From an uncultured Desulfobacterium sp. (GTDB taxonomy: Bacteria; Desulfobacterota; DSM-4660; Desulfatiglandales; Desulfatiglandaceae): a DNA stretch of 54,657 bases. Positions 17,384 to 27,537 of this stretch are shown in pieces. A model generated the notes under the pieces. The model saw nothing but the letters and a program-made list of their open reading frames with translations. It was not told the origin of the DNA and ran no database searches. Each line of letters begins with the position of its first letter. Within the stretch, counting starts at the first letter, position 1. The DNA is taken from NCBI GenBank assembly GCA_900258555.1, contig LT984854.1:2486885-2541541 (forward strand), in the 5' to 3' direction. A program made the position numbers and the translations under genes.

Positions 17384-18485
17384 CTAAATGACAGGCACTT
17401 CCTGATAGTTCCACAGACCAAGTGTCGTGAGCCTGACGTCCGCCATTGCGAAGCCTAACCCAACCTGTAGGCGGTTGCACCCTTCTTATTTTCCCAACAG
17501 TCTCGCGGATTGTTTTGATTACCTCAGTAGGTCTTTCTTTTTTAGAAGTGGAGATTTGCATTTTTGAGGTTGAATAGCCATGCGCTGTATAAGACATAAT
17601 ACGCTCTACATCTTCGGGTGAGGGGAGCTTTTTTGGACCATGCCTGTAAGGAGACAAAATTGAATAGTTGGGTTTTGCCACCATTTGTTGCCATACCATC
17701 TCATTATGAGCTGTTTTTGATCCGTGATGAGGAATCTTGAAAATGGATGCTTCACCTCGGGGTCTTTCTGAAGAATTAACGATAACCGACCAGCCCAAAC
17801 CCACATCCTCTACTTCTTCTAAGTCAGCCCCAAGGAGTAAAGCGACATCACCTATACCTATCCACGTAACAACCGATACATTATTCGGACCTTGCACGGT
17901 TGCTCGCCTTTTGGTCCCTTTGACCCGAGGCATAAGTCTCGTCAAGTTATTAAGAAATTTCTGATATTGACTATCTGATGGGGAAAGGGTCCAGACGCGG
18001 CATTCAAATCCGTGTCCGCTGTTCTCTGACTGTAAAAAAAATACATTTCTATTCGAAATAGCGTGGATTGGGTGACATTCCGGTTTAGATCTCGCTTCAA
18101 GCTCCCTATAGACTTCGAAGATCTCTTTTAATCCTGATGTCAAAGCCATTGCAGGCTTTGCTGCATAATCCAGAACTGTTGTCAGGAATTCTTTGTGCGT
18201 TAATGCTGCAGAACAGCAGAAACGGGCATTTTTACTCTCAGAAAGGATGCGGCTGAGCCCGCGGATATGATCATCATGCCAATGAGTCGCAATGATCAGA
18301 CGCACGGCCTCTTCAGGTTTGATACCGATATGTTGAAAATAGGCAAGAGGTGCGGGTTGTTGAGTTTCTGAATCAATACATGAATCAATGATTATCCAAT
18401 GATTATTTCCCAGATGAACAACAACGGACTCACCATACCCCGGACCAAACAGAGTGATTTCAATTTGATCTGGATTTGGAGGCAA
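17358..18485 (-). CDS. Metallo-beta-lactamase-fold hydrolase (ComEC-C-like)
   Basis: 375 residues. The metal motif HWHDDH lies near residue 70 (THWHDDHIRGL), a further Asp in LLGADLEE, and His residues in IPHHGSKTA. The order matches the ComEC C-terminal/competence type of metallo-beta-lactamase, likely a nuclease or phosphodiesterase. There are no membrane segments, so it is a soluble stand-alone version. It begins six bases after the upstream gene and forms a tight three-gene unit with the two unassigned proteins at 18492-19777. The C-terminal ~100 residues have no recognised domain. Confidence 0.75.
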   Translation of the reverse strand: MPPNPDQIEITLFGPGYGESVVVHLGNNHWIIIDSCIDSETQQPAPLAYFQHIGIKPEEAVRLIIATHWHDDHIRGLSRILSESKNARFCCSAALTHKEFLTTVLDYAAKPAMALTSGLKEIFEVYRELEARSKPECHPIHAISNRNVFFLQSENSGHGFECRVWTLSPSDSQYQKFLNNLTRLMPRVKGTKRRATVQGPNNVSVVTWIGIGDVALLLGADLEEVEDVGLGWSVIVNSSERPRGEASIFKIPHHGSKTAHNEMVWQQMVAKPNYSILSPYRHGPKKLPSPEDVERIMSYTAHGYSTSKMQISTSKKERPTEVIKTIRETVGKIRRVQPPTGWVRLRNGGRQAHDTWSVELSGSACHLDQLYSTEQ

Positions 18486-18491
18486 TATTGG

Positions 18492-19079
18492 CTATTCTCC
18501 CTGCAAGGTTGCAGCCAGCAATTCAGCTTTTCTTCGGTTTTCTTTTAACTCATGATCAGTCCACGCAGGCAGACGGCGAAAGACAATGAATGAGACTCGT
18601 TCTTTACTCCCACTGCGAGTTCTACGATAACCAATGGCCCACCTAAAAATCGCACCCGGTCGTAAAAGCTGTTTGTCCGTGTCAGAGAGTTCTGAAATAG
18701 GAAAATCCGCTTCCTCCTCTTCCTGCTCCGCATCTGCTGTAAGGTCAATTAAGCGTGCAGTAAAAGTCTCATCGCCTATTTCTGCTACATAGCCTTCCCA
18801 CTCCTGTAAAGGCGTAAAAGTCGTTCTCCCAGGTGGTATCTCTGGTTGATGAGGAATCAAGGAATCAATATTTATTACCTGTTGCTTCGCTGTATCATTG
18901 AAAGAATGGGGCTGATTTTCCTGCAAATCTATTTGGCTTTGTTGCTCTGAAGGAAAGCATCTTTGGGCAGTATCAAGAATAAAATTCCCATAGGTAGCTA
19001 ATGTGCTGCTAGTATCCTTAGTATTGTCAAAACTACCTTGCCAAAGTGTGTCTGCCGATAAATTTGTTGCCGTTGTCAT
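18492..19079 (-). CDS. Unassigned protein of the MBL three-gene module
   Basis: 195 residues, not recognised. The first ~80 are low-complexity and polar, likely disordered. The rest is a strand-rich domain (WEGYVAEIGDETFTARLIDL, in part) with an acidic stretch EEEEAD and a basic end (RRTRSGSKERVSFIVFRRLP). The barrel-like pattern could be a small OB- or SH3-type fold; this is a guess. Its ATG overlaps the preceding stop by four bases and the hydrolase follows after six, so the three proteins are co-translated and probably act together. Confidence 0.6.
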   Translation of the reverse strand: MTTATNLSADTLWQGSFDNTKDTSSTLATYGNFILDTAQRCFPSEQQSQIDLQENQPHSFNDTAKQQVINIDSLIPHQPEIPPGRTTFTPLQEWEGYVAEIGDETFTARLIDLTADAEQEEEEADFPISELSDTDKQLLRPGAIFRWAIGYRRTRSGSKERVSFIVFRRLPAWTDHELKENRRKAELLAATLQGE

Positions 19080-19777
19080 TTGATATCCGTTAGCTTCATA
19101 ATTTGATCAATAATCCATTCAGAGTGCTTAATGGAATTGTCAAATTTACTCTCCAAAATATCCATAAGCTCTTTACAATCCTGGTTTTGGGCTGGATTTT
19201 CAACTTCGTAATGGTCGTTTACCTCCATATCAATTCCGGCATTATCTTTGATCTTATTTGATGGTTCTATTTTTGCTTTAATATACCCTTTTTTTCTGTC
19301 ATCCAGGTCTTGCTGTAACATGGTTAAGGAAATCATCCCTCCTCGTTTCTTAGGAGATTTCCCCTCGAGATCTTTCCCCCATTCACCCCAACCCTCATGC
19401 GGAGCAAGCATCTTTCCAATTCGGTTTCGCTCCTCCTCGCTCCCCACACTAAAGTGCACCTGTCGGTTAATACCCATCATGCCTATTGGGGTATGATACA
19501 GATAGTCCTTAAAAGTTTTCACTACAAAATCTGCCAGCCGAATGAATGGGCCTTCTTGGGTTTCGGCGACGAAACGCACAGGCTCTATATTAATAGCCAG
19601 CCACTCCATACGAAACGCTGCAATTTGTCTATGAATGATCGCAATTTCAGCAGCTTCTTTTTCTTTATCATTAATAAGGCCATGCCTTTCAAACCATTCG
19701 GGGTGAAATATGGGAGGATTAAAACTTCCCACTAAAACGATGCTCACACCGCTGATTTCTGGTTTGATTTTCATCAT
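19076..19777 (-). CDS. Unassigned first protein of the MBL three-gene module
   Basis: 233 residues, not recognised. It opens with a hydrophobic strand and a motif VGSFNPPIFHPEWF; a conserved-looking core (FIRLADFVVKTF, MMGINRQVHFSVGSEEERN, MLAPHEGWGEWG) suggests a globular alpha/beta domain, followed by a charged helical C-terminus. There is no signal peptide. It leads the three-gene operon with a four-base overlap to the next gene. Sporadic operons with an MBL hydrolase often belong to defence or mobile loci; no direct evidence exists here. Confidence 0.6.
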   Translation of the reverse strand: MMKIKPEISGVSIVLVGSFNPPIFHPEWFERHGLINDKEKEAAEIAIIHRQIAAFRMEWLAINIEPVRFVAETQEGPFIRLADFVVKTFKDYLYHTPIGMMGINRQVHFSVGSEEERNRIGKMLAPHEGWGEWGKDLEGKSPKKRGGMISLTMLQQDLDDRKKGYIKAKIEPSNKIKDNAGIDMEVNDHYEVENPAQNQDCKELMDILESKFDNSIKHSEWIIDQIMKLTDIK

Positions 19778-19934
19778 TTCTATAACCTAATAAATTAAAA
19801 TTACTGCTTAAGTGAGAACCGAGTATAAAATAAAAAGGAAAACGTGGTCAAGAGTAAAAATTTGTGGAACCAAGCTATCCTAACCCTGGTCTCTTTACAT
19901 GATACTAATGTTTTTTCTAGGAAAGCATTTATTT

Positions 19935-20432
19935 TCATTTTATCAATCCTTTCTCAACATCCCTGTATGCGTTACGGGCAGATGTTTTTATTGGGTCCGG
20001 CACCAGTGGAAAGGTGGTAAGGATATAGCTGAATTCCTCCTCTGTCAGGCCATAGAGGTGGGCGATAAGGCCGTCCAGCTCAGCACGGAGCCTTGCCCGC
20101 TCAACCGCGTTGGTTGCGCCTTCACGGTGGTTTTTTAATCCGACCTCCCTCGCAAGGTCGTCAAATTCCGGAGTGGTGCAGATGAGACGGGCGGCGCGTT
20201 TGATAATCCCCGGATCAAGAGCAGTTCCTTTATTAGATATCTGTGTAGTATATACGAAAAAGAAATTCATATTTGCTGTGACCTTGAGCCTAATAATTGC
20301 ATCAAAGACGAAGCTGTTGAAAATGGCACATAATAAAAGCATATCTTTGTGGGCTACAATTCGTCTACCATTCGGATCAAGGACACAGACTGTTTGAAAA
20401 TTCTCTGACACAAAAAAGGGAGTGTCATCCAG
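19935..20432 (-). pseudogene. C-terminal fragment of an Eco57I-type methylase/restriction protein
   Basis: About 165 codons remain. LLLCAIFNSFVFDAIIRLKV followed by AARLICTTPEFDDLAREVGL and AHLYGLTEEEFSYILTTFP is the characteristic end of large Eco57I-type restriction-methylase proteins (usually 900-1,300 residues). The catalytic NPPY region is gone. A GTG at 20411 could start translation, but the frame continues upstream to a stop at 20435-20433 that ends the helicase fragment in the same frame. It is therefore the tail of a deleted gene. Confidence 0.7.
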
Positions 20433-20552
20433 TTACCTCCATCCGCGTAGGTTAAAGTAGCCGATGCAGAAGTCGCTCCGGTCGGAAAGCGCAAGTGTCT
20501 CACAGAGGGCTGAAAGCATGGTTTCATTGATGTTGTCGAATATACGAGGCAT
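20433..20552 (-). pseudogene. N-terminal fragment of a PLD/helicase-type defence gene
   Basis: 39 codons starting [20 protein letters not shown] and ending GYFNLRGWR before TAA. This is the typical beginning of large phospholipase-D/helicase proteins found beside Eco57I-type methylases in restriction-like systems. It stops after the YFNLRGW motif and the methylase tail follows in the same frame. A single large deletion joining the two genes explains both fragments. Confidence 0.6.
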
Positions 20553-20939
20553 CTTGAAAAATCCCCTACCAGTTTGCCATCATAGGAAAATTCTGTTCAG
20601 GAACTAAGGACCGGTTCAGCCCCTTAAAATGAATTCGGCGTTCATTCATTTTGTTTTTGCTAGAACCAGCTACTGCTCAATACCGGCGTGATCCCGCAGA
20701 CAACTTTAATTTTATTTTCTAATTCTATAAAATAACCAATGAAAATATAAAAGCAGACAGAAGCAGTCGGTCTATAAAAAAGTCCTAATAAATGTAGGCT
20801 CTTATTTATGGGCAATCAAGCAAAATATGGAACAACTCTCGGGTGCATATAAGTGGAGACAATAAAGGGTTTTCGTTTAGATCAGTTCCACCATGCGCAA
20901 GAGGCACAAAACGGTCTAAGATTCTTAAAGACAAGTGGA
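20553..20939. other. Non-coding stretch downstream of trpA
   Basis: No gene is supportable. The stretch is AT-rich and lies between the trp operon end and the restriction-gene fossils; it is likely debris from the deletion. No convincing terminator for the trp operon is seen directly after the trpA stop. Confidence 0.3.
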
Positions 20940-21701
20940 TTACCTCAAACCCCTGATAAAATCCCCAACTGCTTCTACTCCCTGTTCTTCCACAATGCGA
21001 ATTGTTTGGGTGCCTATTACTGCTATGTCCGCCTTTCCCTTCAGAAAATCTACATCCTCCTTTTGCTTTACGCCGAATCCGACGGCCAAGGGAAGCTTTG
21101 TGGCCTTGCGGCAGTTGGAGAGGTAAGAGACCAATTCCTCGGAAAATCTGGTATCCTGACCAGTAACCCCCTTTCTGGCTACGCAGTAAATAAAGCCCCT
21201 GGCAAAGGTGGAAAGATACATCATCCGCTCTAAAGGAGTTGTGGGCGAATAGATCATGATGGGCGCGAGACCATATTTTTCCATGGCCTGTAGATAATCT
21301 GCGCCCTCTTCCGGCGGCAGATCCGGGATGATTGCGCCCTTTAGATTTCTTTCGGCCATTTCAGCTACAAAACGGTCTGTTCCGTATTTAAACAGGATAT
21401 TATAGTAGGTCATGATCAAAAAGGGGATGTCAAAATTCCGGGCGACACTCTTTGCGAGGTCAAGGGATTTCTGCACGGTTGCGCCTGATTCAAGGGCCTT
21501 CTGATTGGCGCGAAGTATTACGGGGCCGTCTGCGATGGGCTCGGAAAAGGGCACCTGCAACTCCATAAGATCTACACCGGCATTTACCATCGCCTCTATG
21601 ATCTTAAAAGACGCCTCAAATGAAGGGTATCCCACCACCAGATGGGTCATCAGCAGGATGTCCTTTTGTTTCAGTCTTGATCTCAGATATGATTCAAGCA
21701 C
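20940..21701 (-). CDS. trpA: Tryptophan synthase alpha subunit
   Basis: 253 residues from the GTG at 21701, which overlaps the trpB stop by eight bases; an upstream ATG at 21758 would add 19 atypical basic residues. It cleaves indole-3-glycerol phosphate to indole. The catalytic Glu lies in LMELQVPFSEP and the catalytic Asp in IIPDLPPEE; VGFGV forms the phosphate-binding loop. Length fits the family (~250-270). It is the last gene of the trpEGDCFBA operon. The phosphate-loop region (YCVARKGVTGQ) is canonical, so the enzyme should be active. Confidence 0.93.
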   Translation of the reverse strand: MLESYLRSRLKQKDILLMTHLVVGYPSFEASFKIIEAMVNAGVDLMELQVPFSEPIADGPVILRANQKALESGATVQKSLDLAKSVARNFDIPFLIMTYYNILFKYGTDRFVAEMAERNLKGAIIPDLPPEEGADYLQAMEKYGLAPIMIYSPTTPLERMMYLSTFARGFIYCVARKGVTGQDTRFSEELVSYLSNCRKATKLPLAVGFGVKQKEDVDFLKGKADIAVIGTQTIRIVEEQGVEAVGDFIRGLR

Positions 21702-22920
21702 GATATCCCTCCGCCTTTTTGATGATGAATTTCCTCCATTCCGGGTCTTCAAATGCATCTGCTATGGTAAAGATGTCCTTATCCCCCCTGCCGGACTGAT
21801 TGATAATGATGAGGTCGTCTGAAGACATGTTCGGGGCCTCTTTAAAGGCCTGTGCGAATGCATGGGCGCTTTCCAGGGCCGGAATCAGGCCCTCTTTTCT
21901 GATGGTAAGGGCCGCGGCCTCCAGGACCTCTTTATCGGTTGCCGCCTCAAATCTGACCCTGCCGCTTTCCTTCATGGAGGCCAGAATCGGTGACACCCCC
22001 ACATAGTCAAGTCCTGCGGCAACGCTGTGGGTCTCCCTCATCTGGCCGTCTGTGTTTTGGAGAAAACAGGTCTTGTATCCCTGGGCCACACCTATTGAGC
22101 CGTCCCTTGATGCAAGGCGGGATGCGTGTCGTCCCGTATCCAGTCCGTCACCGCCTGCCTCAACGCCTACAAGTTCCACCGGATCATCAAAGAAACCGCT
22201 GAATATCCCCATTGCGTTTGATCCGCCGCCTACGCAGGCGTAAACGCGGGTGGGGAGTCTGCCCTCGATTTCAAGGACCTGTGCCCTGGCCTCTTTTCCT
22301 ATAATGGATTGTAGATATGCGACCATCTCAGGATAAGGGTGCGGGCCGCAGGCGGTTCCGAGGACATAATGGGTGTCGTCCATGTTGCTCACCCAGTCTC
22401 GGAAGGCCTCGTTGATTGCATCTTTTAATATCCTTGTACCCTCCTTTACAGGGATCACCCGCGCACCGAGCCTCTCCATCCAGAATACATTGGGCCTCTG
22501 CCGCCAGACATCCACCTCACCCATGTATATTGTGCACCTGAAACCGAACCTGGCGGCCATGGTTGCAGTGGCTACCCCGTGCTGGCCTGCGCCCGTCTCT
22601 GCAATAACGCGTGTCTTTCCCATCCTCTTTACCAGAAGACCCTGGCCCATCACATTATTTGCCTTGTGTGCCCCGGTGTGGTTAAGATCTTCACGCTTTA
22701 TGTATATGCGCGCTCCGCCAAAGTGTCTGGTCAGATTCTCTGCAAATGTCAGCGGCGTGGGTCTGCAAGAGTATGTTGACATCACATTCTGATATTCCTG
22801 CCAGAAGGTGGGGTCATTTTTCGCCGCCTCAAATGCGGTTACAAGCTGATCAAATGTGGCGACAAGTATCTCCGGCAAATAGGCCCCGCCGAATTGTCCG
22901 TAATAGCGTGTTGTTATCAA
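21694..22920 (-). CDS. trpB: Tryptophan synthase beta subunit
   Basis: 408 residues. It joins indole and serine to make tryptophan using pyridoxal phosphate. The PLP lysine is in HTGAHKAN, the catalytic Glu in ETGAGQHG and the phosphate loop in GGGSNAMG. The N-terminus YYGQFGGAYLPE is characteristic of TrpB1, the form that complexes with TrpA. It overlaps trpF by four bases (ATGA) and trpA by eight, consistent with coupled translation of the operon. Confidence 0.95.
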   Translation of the reverse strand: MITTRYYGQFGGAYLPEILVATFDQLVTAFEAAKNDPTFWQEYQNVMSTYSCRPTPLTFAENLTRHFGGARIYIKREDLNHTGAHKANNVMGQGLLVKRMGKTRVIAETGAGQHGVATATMAARFGFRCTIYMGEVDVWRQRPNVFWMERLGARVIPVKEGTRILKDAINEAFRDWVSNMDDTHYVLGTACGPHPYPEMVAYLQSIIGKEARAQVLEIEGRLPTRVYACVGGGSNAMGIFSGFFDDPVELVGVEAGGDGLDTGRHASRLASRDGSIGVAQGYKTCFLQNTDGQMRETHSVAAGLDYVGVSPILASMKESGRVRFEAATDKEVLEAAALTIRKEGLIPALESAHAFAQAFKEAPNMSSDDLIIINQSGRGDKDIFTIADAFEDPEWRKFIIKKAEGYRA

Positions 22921-23537
22921 ATGGAAACCCTCCTGATATTTTCCATCAATTGCGTCATAAGGATGTGGTCCTTTTTCCCGGGGCCTTCCTCTACACCGCT
23001 GTTGACATCAACGGCATAAGGTTGAACCGCCCTGATCGCCTCCTGTATATTATCAGGACTCAGCCCACCTGAAAGTATTAACGGTATGCCAAAGGCCTTT
23101 GCCTTGATTGCCAGGCCCCAGTCAAAGGTCTTTCCCGTCCCGCCAAACTTATTGTCTGAGTAAGTGTCCAGGAGTGTGGCACGCACCTTTCCCTGGTATG
23201 ATTTTATCGGCTCAAGGCTTGATTCATCCTTAAGCCTGAAGGCCTTGATCGCCCTGGGGGCAAATTCCGCCAATACCTCAGGCGGCTCATCCCCATGAAA
23301 TTGTATAATGTCCAGACCGCATAGATCAACAATCTGTCTTATCCTGTTTGGCTCTTCATTTACAAAGACCCCTACGGTTTTAATAAACAGCGGGAGAGAC
23401 CTGATAATGCCGGCTGCCTTTTCAGGCTCTACTTTCCTAGGACTCTTTGCAAAGATAAACCCGAGGGCGTCTATACCGAGCTCAACAGCCTTTAGTGCAT
23501 CTTCTATATTTGTTATACCGCAGATCTTGACTTTCAT
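22917..23537 (-). CDS. trpF: Phosphoribosylanthranilate isomerase
   Basis: 206 residues, a single TIM barrel. KICGITN at the N-terminus holds the catalytic Cys; DTYSDNKFGGTGKTFDW holds the catalytic Asp and phosphate contacts; LSGGLSPDN and VDVNSGVE complete the barrel. It converts phosphoribosylanthranilate to CdRP. It is separate from trpC, unlike the fused E. coli enzyme. About 50 bp separate it from trpC, containing short repeats of GCTGTTAGC-type sequence; it overlaps trpB by four bases. Confidence 0.94.
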   Translation of the reverse strand: MKVKICGITNIEDALKAVELGIDALGFIFAKSPRKVEPEKAAGIIRSLPLFIKTVGVFVNEEPNRIRQIVDLCGLDIIQFHGDEPPEVLAEFAPRAIKAFRLKDESSLEPIKSYQGKVRATLLDTYSDNKFGGTGKTFDWGLAIKAKAFGIPLILSGGLSPDNIQEAIRAVQPYAVDVNSGVEEGPGKKDHILMTQLMENIRRVSI

Positions 23538-23589
23538 GATAAAATAAGCTGTTAGCTGTTAGCAATTAGCCTTTAAATTAAGGATTTTA

Positions 23590-24381
23590 TTATTCTATCC
23601 TTTTCCCGGCCACGACAAGTTCCTTCACCTTTTGGCCTGGGTCATCGCTCTTCATGATGGATGTCCCCACCAGGACCGCATTGACCCCGCTGCCTTTAAC
23701 AAGGTTGATATCTTCCGCAGTAAAGATGCCGCTCTCGCTTACTACAACACGATCCTTTGGAACCATGGGGGCGATCTCAAGGGTGGTTGCGATATCTACA
23801 CTAAATGTATCCAGATCCCGGTTGTTGATCCCTATAATCTGTGCCCCTGAATCAATTGCAACTTCAAGTTCTGATCGGTCATGGATCTCGGTGAGCACGC
23901 CAAGCCCGGATTCCCTGGCCGCAGACAAAAGCCCTACAAGTCTTTGCCGCTCAAGTATACGGACGATCAGCAGTATAGCATCCGCCCCATAAAGAAGCGA
24001 TTCCTTTATCTGGATCTCATCAATTATAAAGTCCTTCCGCAATATCGGTATCCTGACCGCCTCTTTCAGCAGGGGGAGGTTCTTGATGTTGCCGCCAAAA
24101 AACTTTTCATCTGTTAGAAGTGAAATGGCCGCAGCGCCTGACTGCTCATACATCCTGCCGATTGCAATGGGATCAGTTCCTTCGCGGATAATGCCTGCGG
24201 AAGGAGATGCGAATTTTATCTCTGCAATCAGTTGGGTCCCATCCGGTGTTGAAATAGCCTTTTTAAAGTCCCGGATTTCGCGCCCATCATATTTCGTGCC
24301 CATTGTCGGCAGGCCTTGTGCTTTAAGCCTTTGGACCTCACGCCTTTTTTCATCCAGGATTTCAATTAGTCTTGAATGCAT
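23590..24381 (-). CDS. trpC: Indole-3-glycerol phosphate synthase
   Basis: 263 residues. The TIM barrel has IAEIKFASPS with the substrate-binding Lys, FFGGNIKNL, ILRKDFIIDEIQI with the catalytic Lys, and VSESGI. It closes the indole ring from CdRP. It follows trpD after a 55-bp gap that contains several GTTAAA-type repeats. No ring-synthesis gene is missing from this operon, so the cell can make tryptophan from chorismate. Confidence 0.94.
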   Translation of the reverse strand: MHSRLIEILDEKRREVQRLKAQGLPTMGTKYDGREIRDFKKAISTPDGTQLIAEIKFASPSAGIIREGTDPIAIGRMYEQSGAAAISLLTDEKFFGGNIKNLPLLKEAVRIPILRKDFIIDEIQIKESLLYGADAILLIVRILERQRLVGLLSAARESGLGVLTEIHDRSELEVAIDSGAQIIGINNRDLDTFSVDIATTLEIAPMVPKDRVVVSESGIFTAEDINLVKGSGVNAVLVGTSIMKSDDPGQKVKELVVAGKRIE

Positions 24382-24436
24382 ATGCTTTTAAAAGTCCGGA
24401 TAAAAGGGTTAAAAGAGTTAAAATAGTTAAAGTAGT

Positions 24437-25468
24437 TCATGCTCTACAACCCTGAGTAAAGGCGATCAAGGTCTCAAGCTTTTCCATCGCCCTTCCGGAA
24501 TCAATGGAATCCACGGCAAGCTTCATGCCCTCTGCAATGTCCGGGGCAAGCCCTGCAGCGGCAAATGCAGCGCCTGCATTCAGGAGGACCATGTCCCTTT
24601 TGGGGCCTTTTTCTCCCTTTAGTATGCCTTGTATGATATCTGCATTTTCCCGGGCGTCACCACCCCTTATTGCCTCAGCGTCCGCCCTTGCAAGGCCATA
24701 TTCTTCAGGGGTTATTTTAAATGTCCGGACATTTCCCTCTCTTAAGTGAGATACCGTGGTAGCGCTCGTTATGCTGATCTCGTCATAGGTCCCTTCAGCG
24801 CATACCACAAAGGCCTCTTTTGTCCCAAGTCTTCCCAGCACCTTTGCGATCTTCTCAGTAAGCCCCTGGTCATATACGCCAAGGAGCTGCGCTGTAGCAC
24901 CGGCCGGGTTTGTAAGCGGCCCAAGCAGATTGAATATGGTCCTAAGACCTATCTCCTGCCTTGGCCCTGCAGCATATTTCATGGCCGAATGAAACATTGG
25001 GGCGAATAAAAAACCGATGCCCACCTCCCTCAGGCACCTTGCGACATCCTGGTGGGTGATATCCAGTTTTACGCCCAATGCCTCAAGCACATCTGCGCTC
25101 CCGCACTTGCTGGACACCGCGCGGTTTCCGTGTTTTGCAACTATCACCCCGCCTCCTGCCGCTACAAATGCCACGGCAGTGGAGACATTAAAGGAACCTG
25201 CCCCGTCTCCGCCTGTGCCGCAGGTATCCAGTATGGTCTTATCCTTCAAAAATGTTGAGATATCAATCTTGGCGGCCTTGGCCCTCATCACCCTGGCAGC
25301 ACCGGTGATCTCCTCAACGGTTTCCCCCTTCATCCTCAGTGCCGTGATAAAGGCCCCGATCTGGGCAGGGGTGGCAGCGCCTGTCATGATCTCGTTCATG
25401 GTCTCTTCCATCTCGGCCTGAGAAAGATCGCCTCCTGCCACCACCCTGGCTATGGATTCCCTGATCAT
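24437..25468 (-). CDS. trpD: Anthranilate phosphoribosyltransferase
   Basis: 343 residues. The diagnostic [15 protein letters not shown] (PRPP binding) is present, with [21 protein letters not shown] and GPLTNPA. It transfers phosphoribosyl to anthranilate. It overlaps trpG by four bases and is not fused to it. Length is typical. Confidence 0.95.
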   Translation of the reverse strand: MIRESIARVVAGGDLSQAEMEETMNEIMTGAATPAQIGAFITALRMKGETVEEITGAARVMRAKAAKIDISTFLKDKTILDTCGTGGDGAGSFNVSTAVAFVAAGGGVIVAKHGNRAVSSKCGSADVLEALGVKLDITHQDVARCLREVGIGFLFAPMFHSAMKYAAGPRQEIGLRTIFNLLGPLTNPAGATAQLLGVYDQGLTEKIAKVLGRLGTKEAFVVCAEGTYDEISITSATTVSHLREGNVRTFKITPEEYGLARADAEAIRGGDARENADIIQGILKGEKGPKRDMVLLNAGAAFAAAGLAPDIAEGMKLAVDSIDSGRAMEKLETLIAFTQGCRA

Positions 25469-26052
25469 ACCTTTATGTCCCCTTTTGTTGCATTTGATAA
25501 AAACCGGCCTACAAGTTTAGGTCCCTCCTTTGTCAGGATGGATTCAGGGTGAAACTGTACCCCTTCTACATTATACTTCTTGTGCCTCAGCCCCATGATC
25601 TCCCCCTCCTCGGTCCAGGCGCTTATCTCAAGGCTATCCGGCAGAGTTCCCCTCTCCACCAGCAGCGAGTGATAGCGGATCGCCTCAAACGGGTTTGGAA
25701 GACCCTCAAATATGGTCTTGCCATCATGGTGGATCATGGAACTCTTTCCGTGCATGATCCTTTCCGCCCTGACTACCTTGCCGCCAAATGCCGCCCCTAT
25801 GGACTGATGACCCAGGCAAACCCCCATCACAGGTATCCTGGCTGCAAAATGGCGTATGGCCGCAACAGAGACTCCCGCCTCATTCGGGGTGCATGGCCCG
25901 GGGGATATGATCATCTCTGAGGGGTTAAGCCTTTCAATCCCTTTAAGATCAATCTTGTCGTTGCGGAAGACCGCGACCTCATACCCCATTTTTTCTATCA
26001 TCTGGACCAGGTTGTAGGTAAAGGAGTCGTAGTTGTCAATGAGTACGATCAT
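25465..26052 (-). CDS. trpG: Anthranilate synthase component II (glutaminase)
   Basis: 195 residues. Class I glutamine amidotransferase: nucleophile Cys in [10 protein letters not shown], His and Glu in GVQFHPESI. It supplies ammonia to TrpE. The same subunit often serves para-aminobenzoate synthesis. Its ATG overlaps the trpE stop as TAATG, so it is coupled to trpE. Confidence 0.95.
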   Translation of the reverse strand: MIVLIDNYDSFTYNLVQMIEKMGYEVAVFRNDKIDLKGIERLNPSEMIISPGPCTPNEAGVSVAAIRHFAARIPVMGVCLGHQSIGAAFGGKVVRAERIMHGKSSMIHHDGKTIFEGLPNPFEAIRYHSLLVERGTLPDSLEISAWTEEGEIMGLRHKKYNVEGVQFHPESILTKEGPKLVGRFLSNATKGDIKV

Positions 26053-27524
26053 TATTCTCTCACCCTCTCAATGGCCCTGAACATGGCGCCACCCTTTCTT
26101 AGAGTCTCCTGATATTCCCCTTCAGGGGACGAGTCCGCAACGATGCCTGCACCCACCTGTATGGATAGCTGGTTATTTATGATGGAAATGGTGCGGATGG
26201 TGATACAGAAATCCATGTTGCCGTTAAAGGCAAAGTAGCCCACAGCCCCTGCATACGGGCCCCTCGATGTGGGCTCAAGTTCGCCTATGATCTCCATTGC
26301 CCTGATCTTGGGCGCCCCTGAGACCGTGCCTGCGGGAAATGCGGACATAAACAGATCAAATGCGTCCATACCTGGATTTAGCGTCCCTTCAACAGATGAG
26401 ACGATATGCATCACATGTGAGTAGCGCTCCACCACCATCAGGTCAGGCACTGACACAGAGCCTGCGACTGCAACCTTCCCCACGTCATTTCTCCCAAGAT
26501 CCACCAGCATGATATGTTCGGCCCGCTCCTTTGGGTCGGCAAGCAGTTCCTGCTCAAGGGCGATATCCTCCTTTTTATCAGCACCCCTGGGACGGGTACC
26601 TGCGATTGGCCTAAGCTCGATCTTTCCATCGGTCAGCCGGACCAGGATTTCAGGAGAGGCGCCGATAAGCTTTATCTCGCCGAAGTTGAGATAAAACATA
26701 TATGGTGAAGGGTTTACGCTCCTCAGATTTCGATACAGGAGAAAATCCTCGCCTGAAAATTCCCCTGAAAACCTCTGAGACAGTACCACCTGAATGATAT
26801 CGCCCGCTACAATGTATTCCTTTGCCTTGTTGACCGCCCTTTCAAATTCCTCTTTCCTGAAATTGGGGCTAAGTTCTGAAAGGGCAAATTCCGGACTTTC
26901 AGAATAGGCTGGAAGGGGCCTGCCAAGCTCTCCTTTCATCTCGGCTATCTCCTGACATGCCTTGATATAGGCCTCCTCCGGGTCATGGCCTTCCTGCAGC
27001 CGGGCAAACGCCACCACGGTCATCCTGTGCTTGAAGTGGTCAAAGATTATAAGGCGGCTTGCGGCTGTGAATATGCACTCAGGAGTATCATTATTATCAG
27101 AGGAGAGTACCGGGAGATATTCCCATTTTCTTATCAGGTCAAAATTGAAGAACCCGACAAGCCCCCCCTGAAATGGTGGGAGATCTTCTACGGTCACGGG
27201 CTTAAATTTGCGGCTTATTTCCCTTAAGGTCACAATGGGGTTGTCTACATCTTTTATTAATGTCTTATCCTCACCCTTGAGTATCTCCACATCACGGCCC
27301 TTTGACAGGACCACCACATGGGGTTTGTAGCCGATAAAACTGTAGCGGCCCCATCTTTGCCCGCCCTCAGCACTCTCAAGCAGATAGGAAAAGCCCTTGT
27401 CCTTTATCTTCAGGTAGGCAGAGACAGGCGTTTCAATGTCGGCGAGGAATCCTTCATACACAGGGATAAGATCCCCCTCACACGCCATCTGTTTAAACTC
27501 GGATAATGCAGGTTTTATTTTCAA
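26052..27524 (-). CDS. trpE: Anthranilate synthase component I
   Basis: 490 residues. The chorismate-binding domain in the C-terminal half has [27 protein letters not shown] and AGAVGYF. The N-terminal part ([20 protein letters not shown], in part) carries the tryptophan feedback region including LLESAEGG, so end-product inhibition is likely. It is the first structural gene, about 13 bp downstream of the second leader hairpin, and is controlled by the leader upstream. Confidence 0.95.
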   Translation of the reverse strand: MKIKPALSEFKQMACEGDLIPVYEGFLADIETPVSAYLKIKDKGFSYLLESAEGGQRWGRYSFIGYKPHVVVLSKGRDVEILKGEDKTLIKDVDNPIVTLREISRKFKPVTVEDLPPFQGGLVGFFNFDLIRKWEYLPVLSSDNNDTPECIFTAASRLIIFDHFKHRMTVVAFARLQEGHDPEEAYIKACQEIAEMKGELGRPLPAYSESPEFALSELSPNFRKEEFERAVNKAKEYIVAGDIIQVVLSQRFSGEFSGEDFLLYRNLRSVNPSPYMFYLNFGEIKLIGASPEILVRLTDGKIELRPIAGTRPRGADKKEDIALEQELLADPKERAEHIMLVDLGRNDVGKVAVAGSVSVPDLMVVERYSHVMHIVSSVEGTLNPGMDAFDLFMSAFPAGTVSGAPKIRAMEIIGELEPTSRGPYAGAVGYFAFNGNMDFCITIRTISIINNQLSIQVGAGIVADSSPEGEYQETLRKGGAMFRAIERVRE

Positions 27525-27537
27525 GCTTTAACTCCAT

